From the NCBI GenBank assembly GCA_003116995.1, contig BDSL01000056.1:62001-126000 (forward strand): a stretch of DNA of 64,000 bases, read 5' to 3'. Source of the stretch: Yamagishiella unicocca (taxonomy: Eukaryota > Chlorophyta > Chlorophyceae > Chlamydomonadales > Volvocaceae). How positions within the stretch are numbered: the first letter of the stretch is position 1; each line of letters starts with the position of its first letter. The translations under genes were made by a program, and so were the position numbers. This document shows, piece after piece, positions 43,206 to 54,726 of this stretch. The notes under the pieces are model-generated. The model was not told the DNA's origin. It saw nothing but the letters and a program-made list of their open reading frames with translations, and searched no databases.

Positions 43206-46200
43206 CGGGTGGCCTCGGTTCGGTGCATGCGAAGACGGGTTTGGAGGCGAGAGGCGGGGTTTGGAGAAGGGAGGCCGAGTCTGCTAGGAAGCAGGAGAAG
43301 GGGCACCTTGTGTATATTCGTATGTGTGTGTTGGACGGCTGATCGTGAAACCTGAGTGCGCGTGAGCAACTCATAAGGGGCGCTCATTGGAGCGCAATAC
43401 ATTTATCGTACGCTGTCAAGCCGTGTGATTTTGTGGAATTGCTATTTTCGTTGCAGGCAAGACTTTCATTCCTGCGTGTGGTTTGGAAACTCTGTGCCGT
43501 GCGCGCGTTGATGAATGCGTGTATGTGTGTGTGTGTTTTGTTCGGCGCCGTGCACCTGCAGGCCCGGGGTATCTGATTGTTGGTTGAGGGGCTAATGGCG
43601 AACACTCGCTTGCACCCGCTATTTTCGCTGTGGAACGCGGCATTGGAGTTGTATTTTTCTTGTTGTTCTTCGGCGCCGCCAAGCCCAGGTGTTTCCTGTG
43701 CACCTGAGAGACGACGGAGGGCTGATGGTGATTCACACATAGCCGCCTGCCACGGCAGCGGAGGTGCTGGCCCATCGTGCGCTGCAGTCAGGTCAACCTA
43801 CCCCCCCCCCAGTCTTCCTCAAAAACCCCCCTACAGTACTGGCAGCATAATGAATGCTTTGCCGGGGCCATGGCCGAACGCTTCGCATGTGACACAATGC
43901 GACGATTGCTGTGCGTGCTGTGCTGAAGTGGTTTCGACGCGTACCACGGGAGTCGCGGGACAATCGTGCTGCATTTTGTTTTCCACATTTGTACGCCCTG
44001 CTTGTGTGGGGCTCACTTCACTTGAACTCGTGTTAAGGTTGCCTTGCCTTTGGTGATCTGGAACTGGAATCGAGCTTGCGGTTCAAATCCATTACTTACT
44101 TCTAGGTGCTCAGCCGATCTCACCAGTTGAGTTGTGTAGCATTGGGGCATCGAAATGAACTGAAGTTGTGTATGTCAGGGGCGCTGCATGCCCCAGGCGG
44201 ATAGCTGGTTCCTCAGGTCGAAGGTATTGTTGCCGGGGCGCGTATGTTCTTTCGAAAGGGAGCATGGAGGAAGGCCATGTGTGTTATTCTTTGGGCACGG
44301 AACGCGCGTTTTAGGATTGCCGTGGCATGAAGCTTTTAAACTGCGGAGACGGCCAGCTGTTTGGGCTGTGCCTGCATTCATCGTCAGAGTCAGGGCAAAG
44401 TGAGTTTTGGGGCCTTTTCATTGTGTTTGCACGGTAAACACCTCTTCTGAGCGGTTCGATATCCCTTGCTGTTTGATCTGGTTTCTGATGATGAGCTGTC
44501 TGGTTGCTTTTGTTCCTTGTGGATGTGGAAGTCCTTGGGTGCTTGACTGTGGTCTGTGTCCGGACCGTACTGTTTTACTGGCGTCCGCCTACGGTCATTG
44601 TAACGTCCACCTACTGTCGTTGTGGGATCAGCTTGGTGGAGGCTGTGGTTGCTGTAGGAAATTGTGAGGTCATCTTTTCTGGGCGGAGGTGCGGCGGGAA
44701 GGAGGCGGCGAAGGAAAGGCTCATGCACGCTGTGTAGGTCAGAAAGTGTTGGAGCCAGAGCCACGGCAAACCCTGCCGTACAAGGCGCTGAACGGGACGG
44801 GGACTCCGTTTATGGGCATCCTAATGTTAGGACAAAGTTGCGATGACTGCAGTGAGATCTGAATCGGAGTGAATGCAATGAGATGAGAACTGTGGTAACA
44901 ACAGCCAGAATTTTCTCGGCCACCATCGTCAGGCCATCATCGAAGGGTGTATTAGGGGGGATGGACCGGGCATCACCAGGAGTCGATCGCTGGGTGAGGG
45001 ACCAAACACTGGGTGAGGACCAAACGCATCGGCCGGTGAGCGTACGGAAGCAGGCAGCTCAAACGCCGCTTTGGAGGGGAATTTTTGTAATGCCTGCTTT
45101 CCATCGTAGGACCCTTTCTGGGGAGAGTCTGGTGCTAATCATCAATGGCGATGGGTCCTCCATTGATATCCTCACGACTTCCCCACCAGGACGGGTGCAC
45201 CCTCCACCGCCGCAACAACACGCACTGTAACAGTTACAACTACGCACTGGTCAGTCCCCACTTCAGCCGCCCCTGAGCGGCCCTAGCCCCGCTTTAAGGT
45301 TACAGGGCGAAATGCACGGTTTAGGTTATCTGCTGCATTATTGCCGTGGTACGGTCGGACAGGTATCGAAATGCAGACAGGTTTCCAGTGCTGTGTACCG
45401 GTACTCGTGTCTCATCACTCTCGCACTGGCTCGCGCATGGTCATGCATCCACGGCCACAACCAAACGCGGGAACTGAAAGGCAACGCTCCGCGCTCATCA
45501 TAGTCAATCATAGCCCTTGAGCAAGACCATGGCCGGGAGTGCACGCTGGCCGTCTAACGAGCCACGTCCCAATACCTAAATCGAAGCCAAATGCTGTGAG
45601 TCGACTCGGCAAAGCCTAGGGTCCTTTCCACGCTGGTGTATGCATGAGACAAATGTGTAGGGTACATGTACGACATATGTACGATATGGTATGTATGAGG
45701 AAGTCGCTGTGCCGCCGACAAGTCTTCGTGGGCTCTGGCGTTCTGTGGGTCCAGAGCCTGCCGGGCAACGAGCACCACCGCTCCCTCGTGTACGCACATT
45801 GTAAAAGAAACAACCACAGCGCAAGCCGCCGGCGCCCACTCCGCTGCGGCTAAGCCTGCAAGTCGTCTGACAGCCATGTCACGACACAATATCGGCCCGG
45901 CGCTCCGCCGTACTCACAGCCATCTGGTTCCGCTAAGATGGTGGAATTGTGCTCGAGATGGTGGGATTGGAATTCGATCACGTATTGCATCCCGACAACC
46001 AGCACCACCGCCGGGAGCGGTGGGAGCGGAGGGCAGGCGGCAGCGGAGGGCAGCAGGCCCAGTAACGAGGCATGGTTGGAGGGACAGGAGGGGCAGGAGG
46101 GAGATGGAGGGCAGGAAGGGGGTAGTACGGCTGCGGTGCGCACTGCGAGTGGGCACCAGCCAGCAACAGCAGGGCATACTATTTCGGCAGCACCCATGGG

Positions 46201-46257
46201 CCCCTCTCCTTGTTCTGGATTCGCCCGGGCTTGAGGACACCATAGCTTCTTCTTGTT

Positions 46258-46312
46258 GTTGTAACGATTACAGTGGGTTCCAGACCAAGAGGTAGAACCA
46301 TCGGGCGCATCG
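46258..46312 (+). repeat. dispersed repeat R4, partial copy
   Basis: TTGTAACGATTACAGTGGG, then GACCAAGAGGTAGAACCATCG and GGCGCATCGG. It is truncated before the CCTGACACTGAA end. Confidence 0.85.
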
Positions 46313-46374
46313 GTGGTGAGCTGGTGGCGTCAACCAACACGCATGCTGCACCGCAAGAACATGCAGCGCAGGGG

Positions 46375-46462
46375 GCTGCAATTGACGGCAGCGGCAGCCA
46401 ATCTGTGGTTGACGGCAGCGACAGTCAATCGGCGATTGACGGCAGCAGCAGTCAATCAAGGC
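46375..46462 (+). repeat. 24-bp imperfect repeat, 3 copies
   Basis: In one frame the units read (I/V)DGS(G/D/S)SQS three times. Synonymous changes dominate between units, which hints at a past coding role, but no gene model could be built around it. Confidence 0.6.
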
Positions 46463-48278
46463 CCACTGCCCTGGGGTGTGGAGGTCGCTCGGGGGGAAGG
46501 CCGTGCGTCGGGACGACCACAGTGTGGGGCCCCGCCGGTAGTGTTACGAGGGCGGGGAACTGAAGTCCAATAGGAGTTCCCCGAAGGCCCGCAACCTCAG
46601 CGGGCCAGCACACAACGTATCGGCGCCTGTGTGCCATAACGGCAGTGCTATTGACCAATCGCAGTGTCTGGAACACAAGCACAGTGCAGCAACCACGTGC
46701 ACTGAAGCTGTATCAGGTGTATCAGGTTTAACTACATCCAAGTTTTGTCCATGTAGTATTCATTATTCCAGTATCCTTCCCAGCTGGCATGTACAAACAA
46801 ACCCGTCGTTTTATGGATGGTTTACACAGGTTTACAACGGCTTTGCCCTGCTTAGCCCGCCCCTGTCCACAGCAGTTTGCTTGCGTTCGTCTTGATACGG
46901 TTATTGGGGCTCTGGAGGGATGTTAACATTGCTCCCTGAGCTTTCCTGTGCCCTTGGGGTCGTCTGGCTGGGTTCAGCCCGGGCTCTCATATGGTGTAGA
47001 TACGGTAACGTGTTGTTATTATGGTGTGGCCTCGGAGACGGGCCCCTTTCCGTGTCCTGGGTTCGCCCAGGCTTGAGCACCCTGTTACATCTTATTATTA
47101 ACAATTGCTGGTTAAAACGCTGTGGTGACTGGGTTTTTCTTTACTGGACGCCAAGCCGCTTCGGCCGTTGTTATAATTCACAGCGGCAGCGCCACTTAAG
47201 GTTGTACCAATGTGCACGTATGTCCGCATACCGGTATTGCATCGTGTTGCATTCCTGTGACCAGAGCTGACCAGATAATATGCCCGGCGTAAGGGGCTGG
47301 GATTGCATACGGGCATTTCGTTCCAAAGTTCTTGGGAACTGCTCGAACTATGCGCGCTTCATAGGTACGCGCTGGGAAATAGTTTGCGGCTGCATAAGGA
47401 ATTACTAACCATTGGCATCATCCTGCTTATGAAATAGACGATAATTCTAGGCGTGCAGGCAAACACACAACCCGAGGGACCCAATACCGTTGCGAAAACT
47501 GATTTCAACATTGAACGCACACATACAAGAATGAAAATTTTGGGTTCATTGGAGTGCAGTAATATCAAGCACCTCAGTGCCGCCGCCGATTCGGTGGAAT
47601 GTCGCGCGTGGAGACGAAACGCAATTCGCGGCCCTATGCCAAGCACATCTCACATAAAATTACAGCTCATGCCAATTTGCATACTGTAACAGCTCATTAT
47701 TATGTCAAGTCTTACATTGAAACGGTATACGGCGGCTTTCCTTACAGCCGGTTACCGGCTTACCGCCGCAGCCGGTGTACTTGCATGAAAACCAACGTTA
47801 CGAGTAAAATTGTGGTCGCGCAAGGCTTCAATCGTGCGAGCACATAGCTTATCACAATCTCACCATCTCAAATTTGCCTGACGGCAGGGGTCTAGGCGTG
47901 CCTAAGGCAGTCTAAGAAGCCTGGGTGCTAGACGCTGACTATTGCCGCCGGGGACATTCCCTCACTTGCGGTCTATCAATGATTTAGCTATCAACGATTG
48001 CTTTGGCTTCGTGTCAGCGGACAATTGTACCCCCGTGCAGAAACCGACTTCCACGTGCCGGTGAGCTGCGCAACTGATGTCCGGCTTTGACTCCTTGCGA
48101 AGTGAGGGAACTTTTAAATGCGATGGTTAATGCCTTACTGTGTGCCAGTGTGCGTGTCGCGCACGGTGTAGCCGGCTGCGTCTCCAGCTATTGACGCTAC
48201 CACATAGCTTCACAACCTGAATTGCATGGCCTGCAATTCAGAGTCATATTTAAGCTGTGTCAGGCTGTGCACATCTAG

Positions 48279-49582
48279 ATGAACACGATCCTTTCGCGGG
48301 TGGACGCTGTGCGGATTATGAAGTTCAGTTTCCCTGCAGCTAAGAGGTTCGGCACCCTTGCTGCAGGCCTTAAATCCTTGGACCCAATGAATGGCCTTGG
48401 ATACGTTGGCTCCCTCGACGCGTGGTTGCCTTGCCCTGTGGCCCCCTTGGGAGGCGCATCCTCCCGGACTCGCACTAACAGCCCGTTTGCGGCGGTTGCG
48501 CAAGGAGAGCGCGGCCACAGCTCAGCGGAAACAACTTTTGTCTCGAAGTTGCGTCCATCCCAGCACTGCAACGTGACCGAGGCGCAGGACAGTGACAAAC
48601 TCAACGACTATCCATTCGGCGGCAGACAGGATACAGCCTCTGCAGACACGATTATGCTGGATGCTGCCGCCAGAACTGCCTTATCATCCTCACCGGATCA
48701 TTTGCATAAAGACCGTTGGGTAGAGGAAACTGTCCGCAACGGCAGCGGGTTATGGCCCGCAATCGGTTCGCAGCAACCTCTTCGAGGGAACCTGTGCGCG
48801 GCTGCGGAGCTGAACGCCGTGACCTTGAGCGCGCCCTTGAAAACGGCACTGGGCCCTGCAACTTCACTCCCGTTGATGGCTACACAGGGTGAGTTGTAGT
48901 TCCGTCCGTCCGCCTCAGTTGTACTAAAAGTCGCTTCAGGAACGTACCCATGCCTGCGCCACGCCAATCCCTGTACTGCAGTATCGCGCTTAGCCTATTG
49001 CACTAGTCGGCCCGATGCCTTCGTCCCTTGCTTCCCTCCTCGTCCTCCCCTAACCCGCCAATCCCGTCCCTCGCCCCTGCAGCGCCTGTCAGCCTGGCGT
49101 CCCTCTGCACAGCGCTGTCCTCGCCGTCAACGCAGCAGAACACCCTCGCCAACCCTAACCCCGACGGCACGGGGGATGCTGGAGGCCCAGTTACTACTGC
49201 TGCTTTCACAGCCGCTTTCGCGCGCTCCCTGACCTGTCCGTCAGACATGCCAGAAGCCCAGAGCCGCACAGGCGCGTTTGGTGGCCCGGGGGCCGCCCCT
49301 GGAGCCGCCAGGGCCATCGCCTTAGCAAAGCCGACGTCGTCTGGGGTATCGTCGTCGGTGGGTGTCCGACCCACCAAATGTTTGACACGGTCGGGAGCTC
49401 CGGCGGCCAGCGGGGCCTCCGGGAGGGAGGCCGTCACCGCCGTCGCGACTGGAGCGTCTCTCCCAACGCCGTCGACCACCAAACGCGGGCTGTACGAGGG
49501 CACCGTACGGGAGGGCAGCCCTCGGAACACGTGGTGGTGGTCCTACGGCGCCTCGGTACCCGCGGGCATAGGTGCACGGTAA
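48279..49582 (+). CDS. unrecognised two-exon family, member B (369 aa)
   Basis: Exons 48279-48888 and 49083-49582 join in phase 1. The reading could instead start at ATG 48388 (MNGLGYVGSLDAWL), which aligns better with the start of member C. Shared features in order are VGSLDAWL, NSPFAAVAQ, ALGPATSLPLMATQ at the end of exon 1, APVSLASLCTALSSP at the start of exon 2, AAFARSLTC, and KRGLYEGTVREGSPRNTWWW near the C-terminus. The regions between these blocks are Ala/Gly/Ser/Pro-rich and poorly conserved, as in a disordered protein carrying short linear motifs. I do not recognise the family. Motifs, intron position and phase conserved against C make a real gene likely. Confidence 0.72.
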
Positions 49583-51607
49583 ACCGCGGGGCGCATCAGC
49601 CGAATACATGGCTCCCCGCTTGGCTGCGGCAGGTCCTTGAGATCTTACCAAGACGTGACCGGTAGCGGCCGTGAACGTGTGCTTGGCATGGCCTCGGCTC
49701 GACACGGTCCACGCCACATAGATGGACGCGTTGTCGTACCGGAGATCTGTTGCGGGGCCACATTGCCATGCTTGGTGCACCTGCGGTCAGCCGCATGCAG
49801 AAAGCGGGCGACACGTTTGACTGTCAGTCATGTCGGTCAACGCGCAGTGTGCCGCGACATTATAGTGTGCAGTCGTGCGTGCGTTCCGAGCGCGACTGTA
49901 CTGCCTCCTCGGGCCATTGCGCGAGTATATATGTATGTGTTGCTCCACGCTGTCTTTGCCCGCATTCTGCAGTCGCTTTCTCGAGGATTTTCTTGCTCAT
50001 TGCCTAAACTGTTAATGTCGGAGCATTACCCAACCCCGGGTGTGCGTGTTGCAACGGTTTCGCCGGCAGCGGTTGAGCGGGTGACATTTGTTTTGCACGC
50101 GAGGGGCGGGATGGTGCGAAGATTTTCAAAAATATGCCGAGATGGTTCTTAGTTTGAGCTCGCATAAGGCACCAACAGGACCTTGAAATGCGGCGCACAG
50201 CGGTTGTCCTGCGAGGTATGGTACGTGTTGATGTGTGCACGTTTGCCTCTACCTAGTACATGTAGCTGCCTTGCTTAATGCTGGCGCCGTAAGCTTGCTC
50301 GGATGAGCACCTTTGTAGGGGATAAACATTCCCGACAATGGCGTTGCCACCGTCTCGCGGTGTCATTGCTTTTTTGACCAGATTAGATTGCATTTTCGAT
50401 TCTACATTTCCGGGCTGGTTTTGCTTTAGGACTGGTGCTCTGTTGATTTTGCAGCTGCCGGGCTGGAGCGCCGGCTCGGGTGCATGAAACACGCCTCAAA
50501 CGCAACCTAGTAAGTGCTCAATATTATGTATGAAGAAAGCTGTGCATGGGTAGCTGCTGGAGGTGCACATTCGCGCTGCCGGTCGTATTGTCATCCTCCG
50601 GTCAACGCGAAGTAGCTTGGATGCGTTGCTGCTCCGACGTCGTCCAAGGTTGACCTTCGCGGACTGGCGAAGTTACGCTGATATCCTAGTATACGGTACG
50701 ATGTAGGGTTAAATGAGCGCGCCCGTGTTTTGACCGTTATAACAAGATGTGTGGGTGTGGGTGTGTGGGTGTGTGTCTTCTCGCGGTGAGCCCAGGCTCC
50801 ACGAAGGCGGGCAGACGCATGGACTCGCGGGTCTGCCGGCGTGGATGTGAGCGGAGGAGGTCATCGAGTGTCATCGCGATCGCGATAGTGATGCTTTTGA
50901 GTACGACTGAGAATCCGAGGATCAAGCAAGCATTCTGTATGTGTGTACACTAGGCCTGCACGCGTGAGTTCCTTCCGGTTAGTTCCGGCGGTTTGTAATA
51001 GTAAGTGTTGCGGTCTACTCCATTGCACGACCTTCGGGGGCGTTCCACGGCTGCTGTACAGGTTCGGTTGCAGGTCAGGTTATGACGTACGTCATCCTCA
51101 CTGCCACTAATTGCATTTCTTCGGCACAGCCGCTCCAATTCTTCTCAAGCACGGAATAGCGCAGCCTCTTAGTGATGTTGATGGATGACGTGCGTCGCTG
51201 CTGGCTCGGGCCTGCTCGGTCCGCTGCTGCTTGCTGGGCCTCCTGGATATGCGTCGTACTCTCTTGCGCGCATCTTATCCTGTGGCTGCCAAAGAGTAGA
51301 CGGAAGGTAGTCGTCATCCCTGTGCCTTAGATGGTTCCGATGGTATCCGGCTGTCGTAAGATGGTCAAGCTTCTTAAAGATGCTCCGCATCTTGGCAGAG
51401 GCACAGGGTGGCAGTCACCGGCAGTTCAAGCAGCCGACTAAGTGAGGAAAAGTTACGGTGAAGGGTGGCAACGGAGATGTCTTGGGTTCATGATTCACGG
51501 TGTCCATTCTGGATCAGGAACAGGTTATCCAGGATGAAGGAGACGCTGAAGACGAATAGGGGAAGCAACTGACGTTCACGTCTTAGATCCGGCACACCTG
51601 CCTGTGG
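49583..51607. other. intergenic, no gene recognised
   Basis: This lies downstream of family member B. Short open frames only. GTGTGGGTGTGGGTGTG (about 50749) is a simple repeat. No RNA gene seen. Confidence 0.35.
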
Positions 51608-51850
51608 CGTTGTAACGGTTACAGTGGGTTCCAGACCAAGAGGTAGAACCATCGGGCGCATCCCTGACACTGAACAAGACGGAGGAAACAAAGACCGACC
51701 TGCACCGGAACAAAGGCAACAGTGTGCTGCGGTGAGGGCCCCAAGCCTAAACTGTGAGCGCCGCCAACATACGCATCGTCTCTTTCAGTGTCAGGCGATG
51801 CGCCCGGTGGCTCTACCTTTTGGTCTGGGGCCCACTGCAACAGTTACTTC
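51608..51850. mobile_element. R4 inverted pair, about 243 bp (MITE-like)
   Basis: The left end TTGTAACGGTTACAGTGGG...CCTGACACTGAA (51608-51675) is repeated in inverse orientation at 51784-51850 (TTTCAGTGTCAGGCGATGCG to CTGCAACAGTTAC). It therefore has roughly 65-bp terminal inverted repeats around about 110 bp of interior and no coding capacity, the layout of a non-autonomous DNA transposon. It is the only R4 copy with both ends present. Confidence 0.75.
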
Positions 51851-51929
51851 TACTCCTATGATACGAGAAGGGGGCCTGTGGTACAGCCTTTGCCAACAAC
51901 GCTTGCAGTACCAGATAAACATGTGTCAC

Positions 51930-52720
51930 ACCATTCGTCGAACGGGTTCTGGGACCCCGATGACGAGCAGCCAAGGCGTTTTGGGCTTTTTGTCGTTGGC
52001 GGGAATGTATTGAGTGCCTTGGAGGCTCTGCTCGCAGAGGTGCCAGCCCCGTGGAAGGAAGCCGCTGCGCTGGTGCTGCCGCTGAGCTCTCAGGGCGGGT
52101 GTCCTGCTCCGCCAGCGGTTGGGGAAATGGTGTCCATGCTCACGATGGGCCGCCTCTGGCGCTGAGGGAGACGACTGTTCGGGTTGGGACGGCTGTGCAG
52201 CTGGTGGGGTTCGTGGGCGCTCAGCGGACAGCGCATGAGCAATTTGTGCGCGAAGCGCTTGGGGGCATTGGGCCTGCGCCGCCAGCGGCCCTTACTGCCC
52301 TGCAGCTAGTGTTCCGGCGGCTCTGGTCAGGGGTGAAGTGGGACACTTCCCACAAGGAGGGGTGGTGGCGGCTGACTGTGGATGGGATCACCCTTCTTGC
52401 GAACTCGCATATTCGGGGGCCAGCGGCTGCTCCCTGGGCCGTGGTGCACCGGCGGCTGGGAGCGTCCAGGGGAGGTTTCCCCTCGCCTGCGCCATTTCTG
52501 TTCTGCCCGGTGGCTCAGGCTGTGGTTGGCCAACTCGAGGCCCGACTTGGTGCAAGGGCGACACGGGCGCAGGCCTGGCTGGTACAGGTCCCGCCAGCTG
52601 TGCAGCCCTGTGTCTGGGTTGTGGTGGTCCTGGCTGCTATTACTGCCATGGAAGTTGGGCGCCAGCTCCCAAGTTGGTCGGCAGGGTGCGTGATGGTGGA
52701 TCCTGCGGGGCTATTGGGTA
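51930..52720 (+). pseudogene. retroelement-like coding fragment, frameshifted
   Basis: Two frames with coding character meet near 52150. The first reads RRFGLFVVGGNVLSALEALL, the second LRETTVRVGTAVQLVGF and later KEGWWRLTVDGITLL and FCPVAQAVVGQLEARLG. The CPVAQAV block resembles the zinc-binding C-terminal region of non-LTR reverse transcriptases and related proteins that are abundant in Chlamydomonas genomes (from memory, not searched). The normal Cys/His pattern before it is disturbed. It starts about 80 bp after the R4 inverted pair. It is most likely a decayed 3' end of a retroelement ORF. A degenerate host gene of the same type is the alternative. Confidence 0.45.
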
Positions 52721-54726
52721 TGATGTCAAATCCAATAGCGTCCTGTGCTGCGGCTGCTGCCCCACCATACCGGATGCTATCACTTGAGGTGGCCCAAGGT
52801 CCTGCGTACGCTAGGACCCTAGGACAGCACCAGGACAGAAGCACGCAAGAACAAAGGACCCACTCTCAGCGCAGACGTACGAGGTTGATAGATGTGCTCG
52901 TACTCATGTAAAAGGCAGTCGTGCCTGTTGCAGTGGCCGTTCGGTGCCCTGGTTGCGGCTCGTGTTACCGCTTTCCGCATGCCACCTGTGGCTTGCTGCA
53001 GCAGAGGGACCAAAGGGGAGGAGGGCTAGGTGGGGCGTCGGTCCGGGCGTAGCTTGGCCCCGCCGGGTTTCCCCTCATGCTCCACAGCTGCTGCCAGCCA
53101 CTACGGTGGCAGGTGGTCAGGCAGGTGCATGAAGCCTTGAAGAGAGGCACTGACACACATCCGCATACGTCCCTACCTCTTTTTGTTGTCGAGCACGGCC
53201 CTCCTTCCGCTGCACCCAAACTATCGTGCACAGGACGTAGACGCTAGGAAATATTTTAGGGTTTTATTTTTTTAATTTTTTTTGTTGTTGTAATAAAATA
53301 TTATGTTTCGACAGGAAGGGAAGGCTGTCCTGGCTGGCTTCGTGCAGCGGCAGGTCAGGTTCTGCAGCCTTGACCAAAGCCGCTGCTGCTGCTGTTCATC
53401 ACCACCGCTGGCTCGGACGGTGGGGCACCAGGGGGCACCGCAGTCTTCGTTGGACAAATTCGGTTCAGGAGCTGGCCTCCTTTCTTGTCGGTGACGGATG
53501 AAACCAAATGCTTGCCTCCCGAAACGTGTTTGCATCCTTTGGCCTAGGACTCGCCACGACTTGCCAACGCCACAGCAAGTAGGGGCAAGCAGGGGGCCCC
53601 TGTTGGCCTATCATGTGTAAGGTGAGTATGAACCCGCGCGCCACCTACGCTAAACCCCATGTTTGGTCTACAGTGTCAACCTCTCCTGGTGCACCTGGTG
53701 ACGACTTGTGCCACGCCATGGCATGGTGTGCTGACTGCAGCCGTTCATATATCCGGGTTGACAAAATGGAAAAAGAGGAGTGTCACGTGTTGAATTTTCA
53801 AGCCCTCCATGGCAAAGACATGCAGCCATGGACTTCACTTTTGATAACTTTGCCAGCGGATGCCTCGAGGCGAATGTTCGTCTCATCGAATGATCTGACG
53901 GTTAGCCTGTAACCCCATGAATGCAAAGTATGTGCCAATAATTGTGTGCAAGGAGTAACAGTACTCGTAATACACCAAGTTTCCGCATCCGTGGGCGTAT
54001 AACGACGAGTGTTGAGCGCCTCGACCGGCAAGCATCAACACCGCGATGCATACGGTATTCGAGATCTAATATCTCTCGTTATTGCGAACAAAGCGCACGC
54101 TTCGAAGGTAGGCAACTGTATTTAATCCGTAGGACTACGAGCGCACGTGCCAGGCAGAAATGACCTGAATGTACGAGCTTGCCATTCTACTACTGAGCAC
54201 CGAAATCATCTATGTAATTTTCTTCACATAGCGTGCATCATGCACTAGTAGCATAGCCATCGCTCCATCTAGCTTGAGCACGTGCCGACCTGTGGCCAAC
54301 GATAACGGGCTCCTCTTTGAACGGCAGCATCTGATCGCCGTCGCAGGCCATGTCCAGGGCATGATACGGTGTCTGCTGAGCTACGTACAAGGTTTCACAC
54401 GCTTTGCTTCCAAGCGCTTTCTACGAGCAGGCTTCTGTCGGCTTCTGTCGGTGAGCGTGCGAGAGCGAGCTACCCAACTCCGGAGATAAAGCTGGTAGTC
54501 AGAGATGAAGCCTGCTGGGCGTGAATCAAGTCGCGGAAGAAGCCCGAACTTCCTGCGGCGCGGCGCTCCGCGACAGTTTTCCAGGAACAGACGCAGACAT
54601 ATTCCAGGAAGTCCGCAGTGCTATCGCTGATGCCTCCTTGTGGGCGCGGCCTATAGCAAGAAATGTTAGTCAGCATCGGCCACCGACCCGTTTCGTAACC
54701 CTGCCTTTCAGGAGCCATAGGGAACC
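52721..54726. other. intergenic, no gene recognised
   Basis: The frame at 53613-53912 (plus, starting with ATG) has some coding character but no motif. A T-rich tract lies at 53262-53290. Confidence 0.35.

Larger units (their letters stand above)
43206..48278. other. intergenic, no gene recognised
   Basis: This separates family members A and B. It contains an R4 copy at 46258-46312, a 24-bp coding-like repeat at 46375-46462, and two related GGGTTCGCCC-GGCTTGAG phrases at about 46215 and 47058. GGTTCAAATCC at 44091 resembles a tRNA B-box but has no tRNA fold. Confidence 0.35.

Noticed and set aside
44085..44105. tRNA-like B-box GGTTCAAATCC
   Set aside because: No matching acceptor, D or T stem can be drawn. 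The T stem would have mismatches.
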